From contig JASXSU010000002.1 in NCBI GenBank assembly GCA_030674875.1, positions 372,001 to 436,000 on the forward strand: 64,000 bases of DNA, in the 5' to 3' direction. The notes under the pieces were generated by a model. It was not told the DNA's origin. It saw only the letters and a list, made by a program, of their open reading frames with translations, and ran no database searches. A program made the position numbers and the translations under genes. The DNA is from Candidatus Endonucleibacter sp. (ex Gigantidas childressi) (lineage in GTDB: Bacteria; Pseudomonadota; Gammaproteobacteria; Pseudomonadales; Endozoicomonadaceae). Within the stretch, counting starts at the first letter, position 1, and the number at the start of each line of letters is the position of its first letter. Shown one piece after another: positions 36,739-47,376 of the stretch.

Positions 36739-36811
36739 AACATTGCCCCATAGGTTTTGAGTTTACCGAGCAGCTTCTTCAGCAGGAAAATTAAACTGGA
36801 AAATCAGATTT

Positions 36812-37981
36812 ATGACTATATACCCTACCTTAAATTTTAACCTCGGAGAAACGCTGCACTTACTGAGGGATCAGGTAAGTAACTTTGCAGCCAAAGAGAT
36901 TGCACCAGTAGCGGCGAGCGTTGACCAAAGCAATAACTTTCCTTCATCATTTTGGAAAAAGTTTGGAGATATGGGATTACTGGGCATCACCGTTGAAGAA
37001 GGTTACGGGGGTAGTGATATGGGGTATTTGGCTCATGTGGTTGTTATGGAGGAGATTAGTCGTGCATCGGCATCACTAGGATTAAGTTATGGTGCTCACT
37101 CGAACCTTTGTGTTAACCAGATTTGTCGAAACGGTACCGAGGAACAAAAACGGAAATACTTGCCACATCTAATTAGCGGTGATGCAGTTGGTGCATTAGC
37201 TATGAGTGAGGCTGGGTCAGGATCTGATGTGACAAGCATGAAGCTAAAAGCAGAAAAAAATGGTGATCACTACCTTTTAAATGGCAACAAAATGTGGATA
37301 ACCAATGGCCCAGATGCCAGCACTTATATTGTTTACGCTAAAACAGATCCTCAAAAAGCTGCACATGGTATCACAGCCTTTATCGTTGAAAGAGGCTACT
37401 CAGGATTCAGTCAGGCTCAGAAGCTCGACAAATTAGGGATGCGAGGTTCAAATACTTGTGAGCTGGTATTTCAAGACTGCTTAGTACCAGAAGTTAATAT
37501 TCTGGGAGAGTTAAACAGTGGTGTTAAGGTCTTAATGAGTGGTTTGGACTATGAGCGGGTAGTATTGGCTGGAGGCCCTACTGGTATAATGCAAGCTTGC
37601 ATGGATATTGTTCTTCCTTATATTCACGATCGCCAACAGTTTGGTAAGCCTATTGGTGAGTTTCAATTGATTCAAGGAAAAGTAGCAGATATGTACACGC
37701 AATTAAATGCTTGTCGTTCTTACCTTTATATGGTGGCTGCTGCCTGTGATCGTGGTGAGGCTACAAGAAAAGATGCTGCAGGTGTTATTCTTTATTGCTC
37801 CGAAAGAGCAACACAAATGGCTCTGGATGCTATTCAAATTTTAGGTGGAAATGGCTATATTAACGATTACCCCACTGGCCGCTTACTCAGGGATGCGAAG
37901 CTTTACGAGATTGGTGCAGGCACATCAGAAATTCGACGAATGCTGATAGGTCGGGAATTGTTTAAAGAGTCCGGAAGCTGA
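36812..37981 (+). CDS. liuA: isovaleryl-CoA dehydrogenase
   Basis: FAD acyl-CoA dehydrogenase for the third step of leucine breakdown (isovaleryl-CoA to methylcrotonyl-CoA). Seen are [18 protein letters not shown] (about residue 130), the isovaleryl-specific [17 protein letters not shown] (about residue 247) whose Glu is the catalytic base in this subgroup, [28 protein letters not shown] and [18 protein letters not shown] at the end. The 389-aa length is normal. It heads the liuABCDE-aacS operon, and liuB starts 2 bp after its stop. Confidence 0.95.
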   Translation: MTIYPTLNFNLGETLHLLRDQVSNFAAKEIAPVAASVDQSNNFPSSFWKKFGDMGLLGITVEEGYGGSDMGYLAHVVVMEEISRASASLGLSYGAHSNLCVNQICRNGTEEQKRKYLPHLISGDAVGALAMSEAGSGSDVTSMKLKAEKNGDHYLLNGNKMWITNGPDASTYIVYAKTDPQKAAHGITAFIVERGYSGFSQAQKLDKLGMRGSNTCELVFQDCLVPEVNILGELNSGVKVLMSGLDYERVVLAGGPTGIMQACMDIVLPYIHDRQQFGKPIGEFQLIQGKVADMYTQLNACRSYLYMVAAACDRGEATRKDAAGVILYCSERATQMALDAIQILGGNGYINDYPTGRLLRDAKLYEIGAGTSEIRRMLIGRELFKESGS

Positions 37982-37983
37982 AT

Positions 37984-39591
37984 ATGACTATTCTCAAGTC
38001 TCGCATTGCCATTGATAGCCCTCAATATCATGCTAACTGCTACCATATGATGGCTATGATTGCTGATATCAATAGCTGCTATAACAAAATAAAACAAGGA
38101 GGAAGTGATGAAGCAAGGCAGAGGCATATTGCTAAAGGTAAGCTTTTACCAAGAGATAGAATTGCTGCACTAATTGATCCCGGGTCGTCTTTTCTGGAAG
38201 TAGGTCGGTTTGCTGCTGAAAATGTATACGAAGAAGCAATCACCTGTGCAGGAGTCGTTGCAGGAATTGGTCAAGTATCCGGTCGAGAGTGCATTATTGT
38301 GGCTAATGATGCCACTGTGAAAGGAGGAACATATTATCCCTTAACGGTAAAAAAACACCTTCGGGCACAAGCGATTGCCGAGCAAAACAGACTGCCATGT
38401 ATTTACCTAGTCGATTCAGGAGGTGCGAATTTGCCTAGCCAAAGTGAAGTCTTCCCTGATCGGGATCATTTTGGACGTATTTTTTTTAATCAGGCAAATA
38501 TGTCGGCGAAAGGAATAGCACAAATTGCTGCCGTGATGGGTTCTTGTACTGCGGGTGGAGCATATGTTCCTGCTATGGCTGATGAAAGCATTATTGTTCG
38601 GGAAAAAGGCACGATTTTTTTAGCTGGGCCTCCATTAGTGAAAGCGGCAACAGGAGAAGATGTAACTGCTGAAAAACTAGGTGGTGCTGATGTTCATTGT
38701 CGTAAATCAGGAGTTGCTGACTACTACGCCGAAAACGACGCCCATGCTCTTGAGCTGGTTCGTAGATGTATTTCCAGAAATAATTATGTAAAAAAAGTAA
38801 ACATGGATATTAAGCCAGCTATTGACCCACTTTATAACCCAGAAGAAATATATGGCATTGTGCCTCATGATTTAAGGCAGCCTTATGATGTTAGGGAAGT
38901 AATTGCCCGTATTGTTGATGGCTCTGAATTTGATGAGTTCAAGGCATTATACGGTGAAACAGTGGTCTCCGGATTTGCAAGAATTCATGGGTATCCTGTG
39001 GGGATTATTGGTAATAATGGCGCATTGTTTTCCGAATCCGCCCAGAAAGCGACTCATTTTATTGAGCTTTGCTGTCAGCGTCGTATACCTCTAGTATTCC
39101 TACAAAATATCAATGGTTTTATGGTAGGTTCAAAATACGAAGCTGGAGGTATTGCCAAACATGGGGCAAAAATGGTTAATGCTGTAGCTTGTGCGAAGGT
39201 ACCGAAGCTGACGGTTATTATTGGAGGTAGTTTTGGTGCGGGAAATTACGGTATGTGTGGTCGAGCTTATGATCCTCGCTTCTTGTGGAGCTGGCCGAAC
39301 AGCCGGATTTCCGTTATGGGAGCCGAGCAGGCGGCAGATGTATTAGTGCAGATAAAAAAAAGCGCACTTAAAAAAATAGGACAAAGTATGTCTGAGGAAG
39401 AACAGACAACCTTAAGGCAACCAATACTTGAATCTTATCAACAACAAAGTTTAGCAATGTATGCCAGTGCTCGCTTATGGGATGACGGCATTATTGATCC
39501 GGCTGATACTCGTAGCGTTCTTGGGCTCAGTCTTTCAGCTACGCTTAATGCCCCCATTGAAGATAGCCAGTTTGGTGTTTTCAGAATGTAG
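37984..39591 (+). CDS. liuB: methylcrotonyl-CoA carboxylase, beta (carboxyltransferase) subunit
   Basis: Carboxyltransferase half of MCC, transferring CO2 from biotin on LiuD to methylcrotonyl-CoA. The 535-aa protein has the [21 protein letters not shown] start, [20 protein letters not shown], the oxyanion-type [37 protein letters not shown] and [20 protein letters not shown], all characteristic of MCC-beta. It is flanked by liuA (2 bp) and liuC (22 bp). Confidence 0.95.
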   Translation: MTILKSRIAIDSPQYHANCYHMMAMIADINSCYNKIKQGGSDEARQRHIAKGKLLPRDRIAALIDPGSSFLEVGRFAAENVYEEAITCAGVVAGIGQVSGRECIIVANDATVKGGTYYPLTVKKHLRAQAIAEQNRLPCIYLVDSGGANLPSQSEVFPDRDHFGRIFFNQANMSAKGIAQIAAVMGSCTAGGAYVPAMADESIIVREKGTIFLAGPPLVKAATGEDVTAEKLGGADVHCRKSGVADYYAENDAHALELVRRCISRNNYVKKVNMDIKPAIDPLYNPEEIYGIVPHDLRQPYDVREVIARIVDGSEFDEFKALYGETVVSGFARIHGYPVGIIGNNGALFSESAQKATHFIELCCQRRIPLVFLQNINGFMVGSKYEAGGIAKHGAKMVNAVACAKVPKLTVIIGGSFGAGNYGMCGRAYDPRFLWSWPNSRISVMGAEQAADVLVQIKKSALKKIGQSMSEEEQTTLRQPILESYQQQSLAMYASARLWDDGIIDPADTRSVLGLSLSATLNAPIEDSQFGVFRM

Positions 39592-39613
39592 CTATTCTCA
39601 GACAGGATTAAAA

Positions 39614-40411
39614 ATGACAAGCACCTGTAATAAAAAGCTGATTGTGGAACATGATGATAATGGTGTCGTAAGGCTTATTCTGAATCGTCCTGAAGTTAAA
39701 AACGCACTAGATGAAGAGTTAATTTCCCTGCTTGGAAATACACTAGAAGCATTAGAAAGTAAGCATGTTCAAGTCTTGCAACTACGAGGCACTGGTGATT
39801 ATTTTTCCGCAGGAGCGGATTTGAGCTGGATGCAGAAAGCCCAATCATTAGATGAGAAAGATAATTATTACGATGCTTTGAAGCTAGCAAAATTCTTACA
39901 TAAGCTTTCAGCTTTTCCGGCTCCAGTGGTAGCGGTTATTAATGGGCCAGCCTATGGGGGTGCGTTAGGGATGATTGCTGCGTCAGATATCGTTGTTGCC
40001 AGTGAATCTAGTAAATTCTGCTTTAGTGAGGTTAAGTTAGGATTGATTCCTGCAGTGATTAGCCCTTATGTTATTGCAGCTATCGGTGCCAGACAAGCTC
40101 AACGATATTTTTTGACTGCAGAGACTTTTAATTCAGATCAAGCCAAAGCACTAGGCCTGATCCATGATATTTTTTCTGATGATAAACTAGAAGATGCCGT
40201 AACAGATATTACGCAAAAACTATTAAAGTCAGGGCCTCAAGCATTAATAGAAGTTAAAAAGCTTATACAGGAAGTACATCACAGAGAACTAAGCGACCAT
40301 TTGGTTGAATTTACCGCACAAAAAATTGCAGCCATTCGGGTGTCAGACGAGGCAAAGGAAGGTCTTAATGCATTTTTTAATAAGAGAAAGCCTGAATGGA
40401 GAGTATCATGA
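39614..40411 (+). CDS. liuC: methylglutaconyl-CoA hydratase (enoyl-CoA hydratase family)
   Basis: Crotonase-fold hydratase turning methylglutaconyl-CoA into HMG-CoA. Markers are ILNRPEVKNALDEELI, the oxyanion loop GTGDYFSAGADLSWMQ, and VVAVINGPAYGGALGMIAASDIVVA. From the ATG at 39614, with AGGAT upstream, it is 265 aa, the usual size; a longer frame starting inside liuB is not used. Its TGA overlaps the liuD start (ATGA). The assignment within the crotonase family rests on the operon. Confidence 0.9.
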   Translation: MTSTCNKKLIVEHDDNGVVRLILNRPEVKNALDEELISLLGNTLEALESKHVQVLQLRGTGDYFSAGADLSWMQKAQSLDEKDNYYDALKLAKFLHKLSAFPAPVVAVINGPAYGGALGMIAASDIVVASESSKFCFSEVKLGLIPAVISPYVIAAIGARQAQRYFLTAETFNSDQAKALGLIHDIFSDDKLEDAVTDITQKLLKSGPQALIEVKKLIQEVHHRELSDHLVEFTAQKIAAIRVSDEAKEGLNAFFNKRKPEWRVS

Positions 40412-42387
40412 ACTGGGCCGCCACCAGCAAAGTCAAACGTATATTGATTGCTAATCGTGGAGAGATTGCCTGTAGAGTTATTCGTACTGCCAAAAAAATG
40501 GGATTAGAAACTGTTGCCGTTTATTCTGATGCAGACAACAGCGCAATGCACGTTTCTCAGGCTGATAGAGCTTTTTATCTGGGGTCTTCAGCAGCCTCTG
40601 AAAGTTATCTAAAGAGTGATCGTATTCTTAACATAGCTGAACAGGCTGATGTTGACATGATTCATCCTGGATATGGATTTCTATCAGAAAATGCGACTTT
40701 TGCTCAAGCCTGCACAGAAAAAAAGATACAATTTATTGGACCACCAGCTGCTGCCATTAGGGCAATGGGATCAAAAAGTAAGGCAAAAGAAATTATGGCT
40801 CAGGCAGGAGTGCCATTGATCCCAGGCTATCACTCTGCAGATCAGTCAGATCAGCGATTATTTCAAGAAGCACAGGCGATTGGCTATCCTTTGCTAATCA
40901 AGGCTGTAAGCGGTGGTGGTGGTAAAGGTATGCGAGTTATCCACTGCGCTGACGATTTTGCTGAGGGTGTTGCTTCAGCTCGGCGCGAGGCCGGAGCCTC
41001 TTTTGGTGATACCTCGTTATTGCTTGAATCTTACCTTATTAATACTCGTCATGTAGAAGTACAAATCTTTTTTGATCGACATGGACAAAGTGTTTTTCTT
41101 TTTGATCGAGATTGCTCCTTGCAGCGTCGACATCAAAAAATCATAGAAGAATCTCCGGCACCAGGATTAGCTGATAGCACTCGAAAGGCCATGGGAGAGG
41201 CAGCTCTCACTGCAGGTCGAACCATTGGTTATGAAGGAGCAGGTACAGTTGAGTTTCTGTTGTCAGGCGATGATTTTTATTTTATGGAAGTCAATACCCG
41301 TTTGCAGGTTGAGCACCCAGTGACCGAACTTATTACTGGTATTGATATGGTGGAGTGGCAGATAAGAGTAGCCAACGGTGAAAAACTACCGCTAGAGCAA
41401 GACAAACTAAACTATAACGGACACGCTATTGAAGCGAGAATTTATGCTGAAGATCCTGACAATGATTTTTTGCCGTCCGCAGGAAGACTTTTTTATTTTG
41501 GCTTACCAAAACAAAACGAAGATGTTCGCATTGACTCAGGGGTTCAACAGGGAGATGTAGTAAGTAGCTGGTATGACCCAATGCTGGCTAAGGTTATTGC
41601 TTGGGGTGAAAATCGTAACCAGGCAATAAACAAACTTACGGAGGCATTAGCTGAAACGCATCAGGTAGGATTGATTGATAATCGAGACTATCTATTGTCT
41701 TTACTTCAACATTCTGAGTTTCTTAAAGGTAATGTTCATACTGAATTTACCAACGACTACTGTCATAGAATTGGTAACAACTCTGTTAATACTCACTTAC
41801 TAGCGGTAGCGGCACTATATCGTTATCATACTGAGCACTATCAATCATCCTCTGTACCTATATTGGGTAATAACACCTTTCCCATGTATTTTTATTTCGG
41901 GGAAAAAGAATATTGCGTACGGGTTTCACCTATAGGAGAGCAGTTCAGAATTAATTTTGTCGATGGTAGCTGGCAAGGCAGAATCGAGTGGCAAAAAGAA
42001 GAACTCGGCCTTTCAGGTTTTGTGCACACAGAGCACGAAGTGCTGCCATGTCGGGTGGTACCTTTTCCAGTCAGTAAGATTAAAGTATTTTTATCCGACT
42101 GCAGTCAGGTTATTGGTTTGCCTGGGTGTCAGTCAGAACAGCATCAGACCTCAGATAAATCATTAACAGCACCTATGACCGGAACCGTTACAGCTATTAA
42201 TGTAAGCCCGGGTCAATCTGTAGATATAGGGTTTTTATTGTTAACCATGGAAGCAATGAAGATGGAATACTCTATTAAAGCACCGAAAAAAGGAATAATT
42301 GAGTCAGTGTATTTTACCAAGGGTGATCAGGTGGAGTCTGGTGCAGAATTAATATCATATAAAGATGCTGCTGATGCAACAGTCTAA
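40408..42387 (+). CDS. liuD: methylcrotonyl-CoA carboxylase, alpha (biotin) subunit
   Basis: Carries biotin carboxylase and biotin carrier. The 659-aa protein opens with KRILIANRGEIACRVIRTA, then HPGYGFLSENA, the ATP-grasp loop SGGGGKGMRVI, FFMEVNTRLQVEHPVTE near residue 290, and a C-terminal biotinyl domain with TMEAMKMEYSI (Lys biotinylated, about residue 615). Start at the ATG at 40408 overlaps the liuC stop and has GGAGAG at the right distance; an ATG four codons upstream is possible. The pathway partner is LiuB. Confidence 0.95.
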   Translation: MNWAATSKVKRILIANRGEIACRVIRTAKKMGLETVAVYSDADNSAMHVSQADRAFYLGSSAASESYLKSDRILNIAEQADVDMIHPGYGFLSENATFAQACTEKKIQFIGPPAAAIRAMGSKSKAKEIMAQAGVPLIPGYHSADQSDQRLFQEAQAIGYPLLIKAVSGGGGKGMRVIHCADDFAEGVASARREAGASFGDTSLLLESYLINTRHVEVQIFFDRHGQSVFLFDRDCSLQRRHQKIIEESPAPGLADSTRKAMGEAALTAGRTIGYEGAGTVEFLLSGDDFYFMEVNTRLQVEHPVTELITGIDMVEWQIRVANGEKLPLEQDKLNYNGHAIEARIYAEDPDNDFLPSAGRLFYFGLPKQNEDVRIDSGVQQGDVVSSWYDPMLAKVIAWGENRNQAINKLTEALAETHQVGLIDNRDYLLSLLQHSEFLKGNVHTEFTNDYCHRIGNNSVNTHLLAVAALYRYHTEHYQSSSVPILGNNTFPMYFYFGEKEYCVRVSPIGEQFRINFVDGSWQGRIEWQKEELGLSGFVHTEHEVLPCRVVPFPVSKIKVFLSDCSQVIGLPGCQSEQHQTSDKSLTAPMTGTVTAINVSPGQSVDIGFLLLTMEAMKMEYSIKAPKKGIIESVYFTKGDQVESGAELISYKDAADATV

Positions 42388-43285
42388 ATCAAGAACGGTC
42401 AAGATTGTAGAAGTAGGCCCCAGAGACGGCCTGCAAGGCATTTCAACTCATGTTCCTGCAGCTGTGCGCGCACAATTGGTTGATAAGCTTGCTGATGCAG
42501 GCTTAACACATATAGAGGTAGGTAGTTTTGTTTCTTCCAAAAAAATACCTGCAATGGCGGACTCTGATCAAGTTGTTAAGCAAATCAAACGTAAACCTGG
42601 TGTAGTCTATTCTGCTTTGACGCCAAATATGAAAGGTTTTGAGCAGGCTCTAGCAGTAGGTGTTTCAGAAGTGGCCGTATTTTCTTCAGCCTCTGAACAT
42701 TTTTGTCAGAAAAACATTAATTGCAGCATCTCTGAGAGCTTCCGTCGTTTTGAACCTATAATAACTGCTGCTAATAAGCATAATATCCCCGTTAGAGGAT
42801 ATATTTCTTGTGTTATGGGGTGTCCTTATGAAGGCGGCATTAGTTTAAAAAAAGTGGTGGAAGTATGTCGTGAAATGAAGCAAGCGGGGTGTTATGAATT
42901 ATCGTTAGGAGATACCATCGGTATTGGAACACCAAAAAAAGCCAGAGAACTTTTTAATGCGGTCGTAGGTGCTGTCCCAGTCAGCTGTATAGCTGCCCAT
43001 TTCCATAATACCTATGGCCAAGCATTAGCTAATTTATACGGGATGGTTGTTGATGGCCTGTCGGTGATTGATTCTGCTACTGCGGGATTAGGCGGTTGTC
43101 CTTATGCACCTGGATCTTCTGGCAATATTTCTACTGAAGATGTAGTGTATATGCTCAATGGTATGGGCATTAAAACTGGAGTTGATATGCAACAGTTATT
43201 AGAGGCCTCTGACTATATCTGTAAATATATTGGTATTGAGTCAAAGTCTAATACTGGTCAAGCATTGGCAGCAAAAAAACAATAA
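42365..43285 (+). CDS. liuE: hydroxymethylglutaryl-CoA lyase
   Basis: Cleaves HMG-CoA to acetyl-CoA and acetoacetate, the last leucine step. It has VEVGPRDGLQ (metal and substrate site, about residue 15), EVAVFSSASEHF, SCVMGCPYEG, ELSLGDTIGIGTP, the metal-binding AHFHNTYGQA and the catalytic-Cys loop GLGGCPYAPGSSGNISTED. The length of 306 aa is normal. The start overlaps liuD by 14-23 bp depending on which of two ATGs (42365 or 42374) is used. Confidence 0.95.
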   Translation: MLLMQQSKSRTVKIVEVGPRDGLQGISTHVPAAVRAQLVDKLADAGLTHIEVGSFVSSKKIPAMADSDQVVKQIKRKPGVVYSALTPNMKGFEQALAVGVSEVAVFSSASEHFCQKNINCSISESFRRFEPIITAANKHNIPVRGYISCVMGCPYEGGISLKKVVEVCREMKQAGCYELSLGDTIGIGTPKKARELFNAVVGAVPVSCIAAHFHNTYGQALANLYGMVVDGLSVIDSATAGLGGCPYAPGSSGNISTEDVVYMLNGMGIKTGVDMQQLLEASDYICKYIGIESKSNTGQALAAKKQ

Positions 43286-43295
43286 GGATAACTCT

Positions 43296-45239
43296 ATGTC
43301 ATCAGTGCTATGGTCGCCAGACAGTCAGCGCATTTGCAACTCAAACATGCACTCATTTATTGATTATGTAAAGGAAAAAAAAGGTGTAATTTATTCTGAT
43401 TATCACGATCTATATCAATGGAGTGTCAGCGATAAAGCCGCTTTTTGGCAGTTGACTGCTGATTTTTTTAAGGTGAATTTTCACAAAGAGCCTGAAGCTA
43501 TATGTAAAGGTACTGGCATGCTGGGCACTCAATGGTTTCCCTGTGCCACATTAAATTATGCAGAGCATTTACTCAGGCATAAAGAAGATAAAGCAGCCAT
43601 AATCTTTTGCGGGGAAAATAACCATCGTTCAGAATTATCGTATTTAGAGCTTTCTCAGCAGGTAGCAGCAGCACAAGCGGGACTTGTTAAAGCCGGTGTA
43701 ATTAAAGGAGACCGAGTTGTAGCGGTATTGCCTAATTGTCCTGAAGCTATTGTTATGATGCTAGCAACAACTTCTATGGGAGCCATCTGGTCTTCCTGTT
43801 CTCCTGACTTTGGCCTTCAGGGAGTAGTTGATCGTTTTGATCAAATTGAACCAAAAGTCCTAATAATTGCAGATGGCTATTTTTATAACGGTAAAATGTT
43901 TGACTGCACGAACAAGATTAATGACATACCATCAAATATAAAAAGCATTAAGACAACTGTGATTGTGTCGTTCGCAAAAACAAATATTATAGTTGACGGC
44001 AAAAAGACTATGGCCTATGAAGATTTCATTGACCAAAAATCACACTCTCTAACTTTCCAGCCTGTGAGTTTTGATCACCCACTTTTTATCATGTATTCAT
44101 CAGGGACAACCGGAGTACCTAAATGCATTATTCATGGACATGGAGGTACGTTATTGCAACACCTGAAAGAGCTAGGGCTTCATACAGACGTTAAGGCCAA
44201 AGATAAGATATTTTATTTCACCACTTGTGGTTGGATGATGTGGAACTGGTTGGTATCTTCTCTGGCTTTAGGATCTACCATTGTACTTTACGACGGATCT
44301 CCATTTTATCCTGAGCCAAAAGCTTTAATGGACATGGCAGAACAGGAACAGATTAGTATCTTCGGTACCAGTGCTAAATATATTAGTGCTTTAGAAAAAT
44401 CAGGAATTAAGCCTGTTAAAAGCCATAACTTAGAGAATTTACGAACAATTCTTTCTACAGGTTCACCACTAGCACATGAAAGCTTTGATTATGTTTATCG
44501 AGACATTAAATCAGATGTGTGCCTTTCATCTATTTCTGGGGGTACCGATATTATTTCTTGTTTTTCTCTTGGTTGCCCACTGTTACCAGTGAGAAGAGGA
44601 GAGATTCAGTGCCGTGGTTTAGCGATGGATGTTCATTTTATTGATGACAAAGGCCAGTCTGTGACACAAACAAAGGGTGAGCTGACGTGCCAATCATCAT
44701 TCCCTTCAATGCCTGTAGCATTTTGGAATGATCTAGACGGTGAAAAATACCATAATACCTATTTTAGTCGCATCACCGGCGTTTGGTCCCATGGTGATTA
44801 TGGTGAGTTGACAAGTGCTAAAGGCATTATTATTTACGGGCGCTCAGATGCAGTGCTTAATCCTGGTGGGGTCAGAATAGGAACAGCAGAAATTTATCGT
44901 CAAGTAGAAAAAGTTGAAGAAGTTCTGGAAAGTGTCACAATAGGACAGGAGTGGCAGGACGATATCAGAATCATTTTATTTGTGACATTACGAGAACATA
45001 AACAGCTCAGTGAGGCAATCATAAATAAGATCAAGAAAGCTATTAGAGAGAATACTACCCCTCGCCACGTCCCCGCCAAAATTATTCAGGTAACTGATAT
45101 ACCTAGAACCATTAGTGGCAAAATTGTTGAGCTTGCCGTTAGAGATATTGTCCATGGTCGCCCTATTGCCAATAAAGAAGCTCTTGCCAATCCAGAGGCT
45201 TTATTGGAATTCCAGGGGTTAGCGACGTTAACATTATAG
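43296..45239 (+). CDS. aacS: acetoacetyl-CoA synthetase
   Basis: AMP-forming ligase that activates the acetoacetate released by LiuE. The ATG at 43296 has AAGGAT 8 bases upstream and follows the liuE stop by 10 bp. The protein is 647 aa. It shows the ANL P-loop MYSSGTTGVPKCIIHGHGG (about residue 265), the TTCGWMMWNW segment and TLSTGSPL-like region typical of AacS, ISGGTDI, and IYGRSDAVLNPGGVRIGTAEI with the hinge. The C-terminal catalytic Lys region is IPRTISGKIVE. The last gene of the operon. Confidence 0.93.
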   Translation: MSSVLWSPDSQRICNSNMHSFIDYVKEKKGVIYSDYHDLYQWSVSDKAAFWQLTADFFKVNFHKEPEAICKGTGMLGTQWFPCATLNYAEHLLRHKEDKAAIIFCGENNHRSELSYLELSQQVAAAQAGLVKAGVIKGDRVVAVLPNCPEAIVMMLATTSMGAIWSSCSPDFGLQGVVDRFDQIEPKVLIIADGYFYNGKMFDCTNKINDIPSNIKSIKTTVIVSFAKTNIIVDGKKTMAYEDFIDQKSHSLTFQPVSFDHPLFIMYSSGTTGVPKCIIHGHGGTLLQHLKELGLHTDVKAKDKIFYFTTCGWMMWNWLVSSLALGSTIVLYDGSPFYPEPKALMDMAEQEQISIFGTSAKYISALEKSGIKPVKSHNLENLRTILSTGSPLAHESFDYVYRDIKSDVCLSSISGGTDIISCFSLGCPLLPVRRGEIQCRGLAMDVHFIDDKGQSVTQTKGELTCQSSFPSMPVAFWNDLDGEKYHNTYFSRITGVWSHGDYGELTSAKGIIIYGRSDAVLNPGGVRIGTAEIYRQVEKVEEVLESVTIGQEWQDDIRIILFVTLREHKQLSEAIINKIKKAIRENTTPRHVPAKIIQVTDIPRTISGKIVELAVRDIVHGRPIANKEALANPEALLEFQGLATLTL

Positions 45240-45247
45240 CTGCATCA

Positions 45248-45339
45248 AGCACCTTCAACGGTAACTGGTATAGCACTCCTAAACTTTTGTGGCTTCGCTC
45301 ACTTACCGACGCGTAACAACTCCAAACCCTCTGGGTATA
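45248..45339. repeat. family-A repeat fragments after aacS
   Basis: CACCTTCAACGGTAACTGGTATA (A2 end) followed by GTGGCTTCGCTCACTTACCG and CTCTGGGTATAG (A end). It lies in the aacS 3' region, possibly with terminator function. Confidence 0.5.
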
Positions 45340-45445
45340 GTTAGTTTTCTTAAGCTTTATCGTAATCCCTTTTAAAATAGCAATTTATTACTTTGTTTTT
45401 TAAATAAACTCTGATTTTGGCGAAATCATTATCATAGCTAAGAAC

Positions 45446-46123
45446 TTATTCATCAACTTCATCACTATCTGGTGACGAATAATTAATCTCAAGTTCTTTT
45501 ATAGCAATAACCGCCTGAGTCCGATTTCGTACATCCAGCTTTTTGAAAATTGCTGTGACATGGGCTTTTACGGTAGCTTCTGAAATCTCCAAGTCAAAGG
45601 CTATCTGCTTATTTAGCATCCCTTGACTGATCATACCAAGAACTCGAAATTGCTGAGATGTTAGGGTTGCCAACCGACTTTCTATTTTTGTAATTCCACT
45701 TTTTGTGTCAGTATTAGTAACTGCCGATACAAACTCTGCAGGGAACCAAGTCTTGCCCGTAAGTAGTTTATCAATGGCTATGCTCATAGTTTCCATTGAC
45801 GCAGTTTTTGGAATGAATCCACGAGCGCCGTAATACAATGTTTTCTCTATAATATGGAGGTCTTCATACCCAGAAATAATAGCAATCGGTATTTCTGGGT
45901 ATTTCTGCCGCAAAAAAATCAGACCTGAAAAACCATGAGCACCAGGCATTTGTAGGTCTAGCAATATAAAGTTAGGTTTATGTCCCTTAGCAAGTAAATC
46001 TTGCAATTCAGCAATAGATCCTACTTCATAAATAGCGGGAGCTATTAAAATCTGCTTCAAAGCTGCCCGCATGGCTGCTCTGCATAAAGGATGATCATCA
46101 GCTATTATTATTTTTTTATCCAT
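45446..46123 (-). CDS. two-component response regulator, NarL/FixJ (LuxR-type HTH) family
   Basis: The 225-aa protein has a receiver with acidic pair ADDHP (residues 8-12), phospho-acceptor Asp56 in LLDLQMPG and Lys106 in FIPKTA, then a LuxR-type helix-turn-helix (about 155-210: LTSQQFRVLGMISQGMLNKQIA...SEATVKAHVTAIFKKL). It should bind DNA upon phosphorylation. No histidine kinase is next to it. It is convergent with aacS and divergent from the dinF relic; a link to carbon metabolism is possible from position only. Confidence 0.88.
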   Translation of the reverse strand: MDKKIIIADDHPLCRAAMRAALKQILIAPAIYEVGSIAELQDLLAKGHKPNFILLDLQMPGAHGFSGLIFLRQKYPEIPIAIISGYEDLHIIEKTLYYGARGFIPKTASMETMSIAIDKLLTGKTWFPAEFVSAVTNTDTKSGITKIESRLATLTSQQFRVLGMISQGMLNKQIAFDLEISEATVKAHVTAIFKKLDVRNRTQAVIAIKELEINYSSPDSDEVDE

Positions 46124-46213
46124 TAATTCAGGTTGCCATTTTGAACGACATAGGTCAACCCATAAAATAAAAAAACAACATAAATACTAATCAAGAAAAC
46201 ACAGATAGCTTAC

Positions 46214-46914
46214 TTGCATCGTCACAAGATTGATTGGGCAAGGCTAATAGATCTCCGTGCCTTTAAAAAACTATTGTTGCTAAACCGACGTTTATTTATC
46301 CGAACTTTATGTCTATTATTTGTTCAGACTTTTTTTACCGCCGCAGGGGCTAAGCAAGGGGATGAAGTGTTGGCAGCAAATGCGTTACTACTGAACTTGT
46401 TAGTGTTTATCTCTAATGGCCTAGATGGTTTTGCACATGCTGCCGAGGCTATGGCTGGAGGGGCTCTGGGGCAAAAGAAACTGAAGAAGTTCAGATATAT
46501 CGTTATGGTAACAGGCTTTTTTTCTCTGATTTTTGGCCTGTTGTTTATGCTATTGTTTGCAGTGGGCGGTGTTTGGTTGCTGGGCATTATGACAAACATT
46601 TCCGAGGTAAGGGATATCTCCAGAATTTATTTACCTTGGCTGATCGCTACACCGCTGATTGCGGTATGGTGTTATTGGCTGGACGGCATTTTTATTGGCG
46701 CATTAGAATCCCGAATCATGCAACATACTATGATAATAGCTACAATAGGCGTATTCCTGCCCTGTTGTTATGCAGCTCAAGACTAGGGAATCATGGCTTG
46801 TGGCTGGCTTATAGCTTATTTATGGCTGCCAGAGGTATTGGGCTACTGCTGGCTTATCGATGGCTCGATGTTAGAAATCGCTGGCGATTGGCGGGTGATA
46901 TAGATGGGAGATAA
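46214..46914 (+). pseudogene. dinF: MATE family transporter DinF, truncated and frameshifted
   Basis: Only the C-terminal half of a DinF-type MATE exporter is left. FIRTLCLLFVQTFFTAAGAKQGDEVLAANALLLN and DGFAHAAEAMAGGALGQ (the frame at 46214-46786) match DinF. A one-base loss near 46755 moves the rest (ALLLCSSRLGNHGLWLAYSLFMAARG) to another frame ending at 46914. The N-terminal ~220 residues are absent; the 5' DNA is unrelated AT-rich sequence. It overlaps the tusA start. Confidence 0.8.
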
Positions 46915-47182
46915 ATCTTCAAATTCTGGTGTAGATATTTTATTGGAAACCATTGAAGTTAATCATGAACTGGATACCTCTGGATTGTGTTGCCCAGAAC
47001 CCGTAATGCTACTGCATAAGAAAGTGCAGGAAATGGTATCAGGAGAGGTAGTACGAGTTATTGCTACCGATCCATCAACGCAAAGGGATATACCCAAATT
47101 CTGTATTTTCCTAAATCATTACCTATTAATGAGTGAAGAACAGGGAAATCATTTTTACTACGTGATCAAAAAAGTATCGTGA
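46904..47182 (+). CDS. tusA: TusA-family sulfurtransferase
   Basis: Small sulfur carrier (92 aa) with the CPxP motif in DTSGLCCPEPVMLLHKK (residues about 25-41), the first Pro-preceding Cys being the persulfide site, and VIATDPSTQRDIPKFC, both diagnostic. TusA passes sulfur to the TusBCDE relay for tRNA 2-thiouridine and to other acceptors. The first 18 residues are extra compared with E. coli. It follows the broken dinF with overlap. Confidence 0.9.
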   Translation: MGDKSSNSGVDILLETIEVNHELDTSGLCCPEPVMLLHKKVQEMVSGEVVRVIATDPSTQRDIPKFCIFLNHYLLMSEEQGNHFYYVIKKVS

Positions 47183-47376
47183 ACACAGAGCCTGCACAAT
47201 TGTCTATACCCACCCCCTTTGAAGATGAGTGGTTGTTGATTTATCTAACTCACCCCAATCCCAACTACTTCGTAGAATCATGGCTCTTCTTGTTCTTAAT
47301 TGATAAATTAATGACATTAATTATCGCTTGGAGTGACTGCGAACATCGTTTGAGCGTAAAAGTGTGAGTAAGAGAC

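Larger units (their letters stand above)
36144..36811. other. valS-liuA gap filled with repeats
   Basis: 668 bp with no gene. It holds three family-A copies (about 36168-36292, 36492-36620, 36618-36738). The leftover DNA near 36300-36490 is unremarkable. No liuR-type regulator gene is here, and no clear operator was seen before liuA. Confidence 0.55.
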
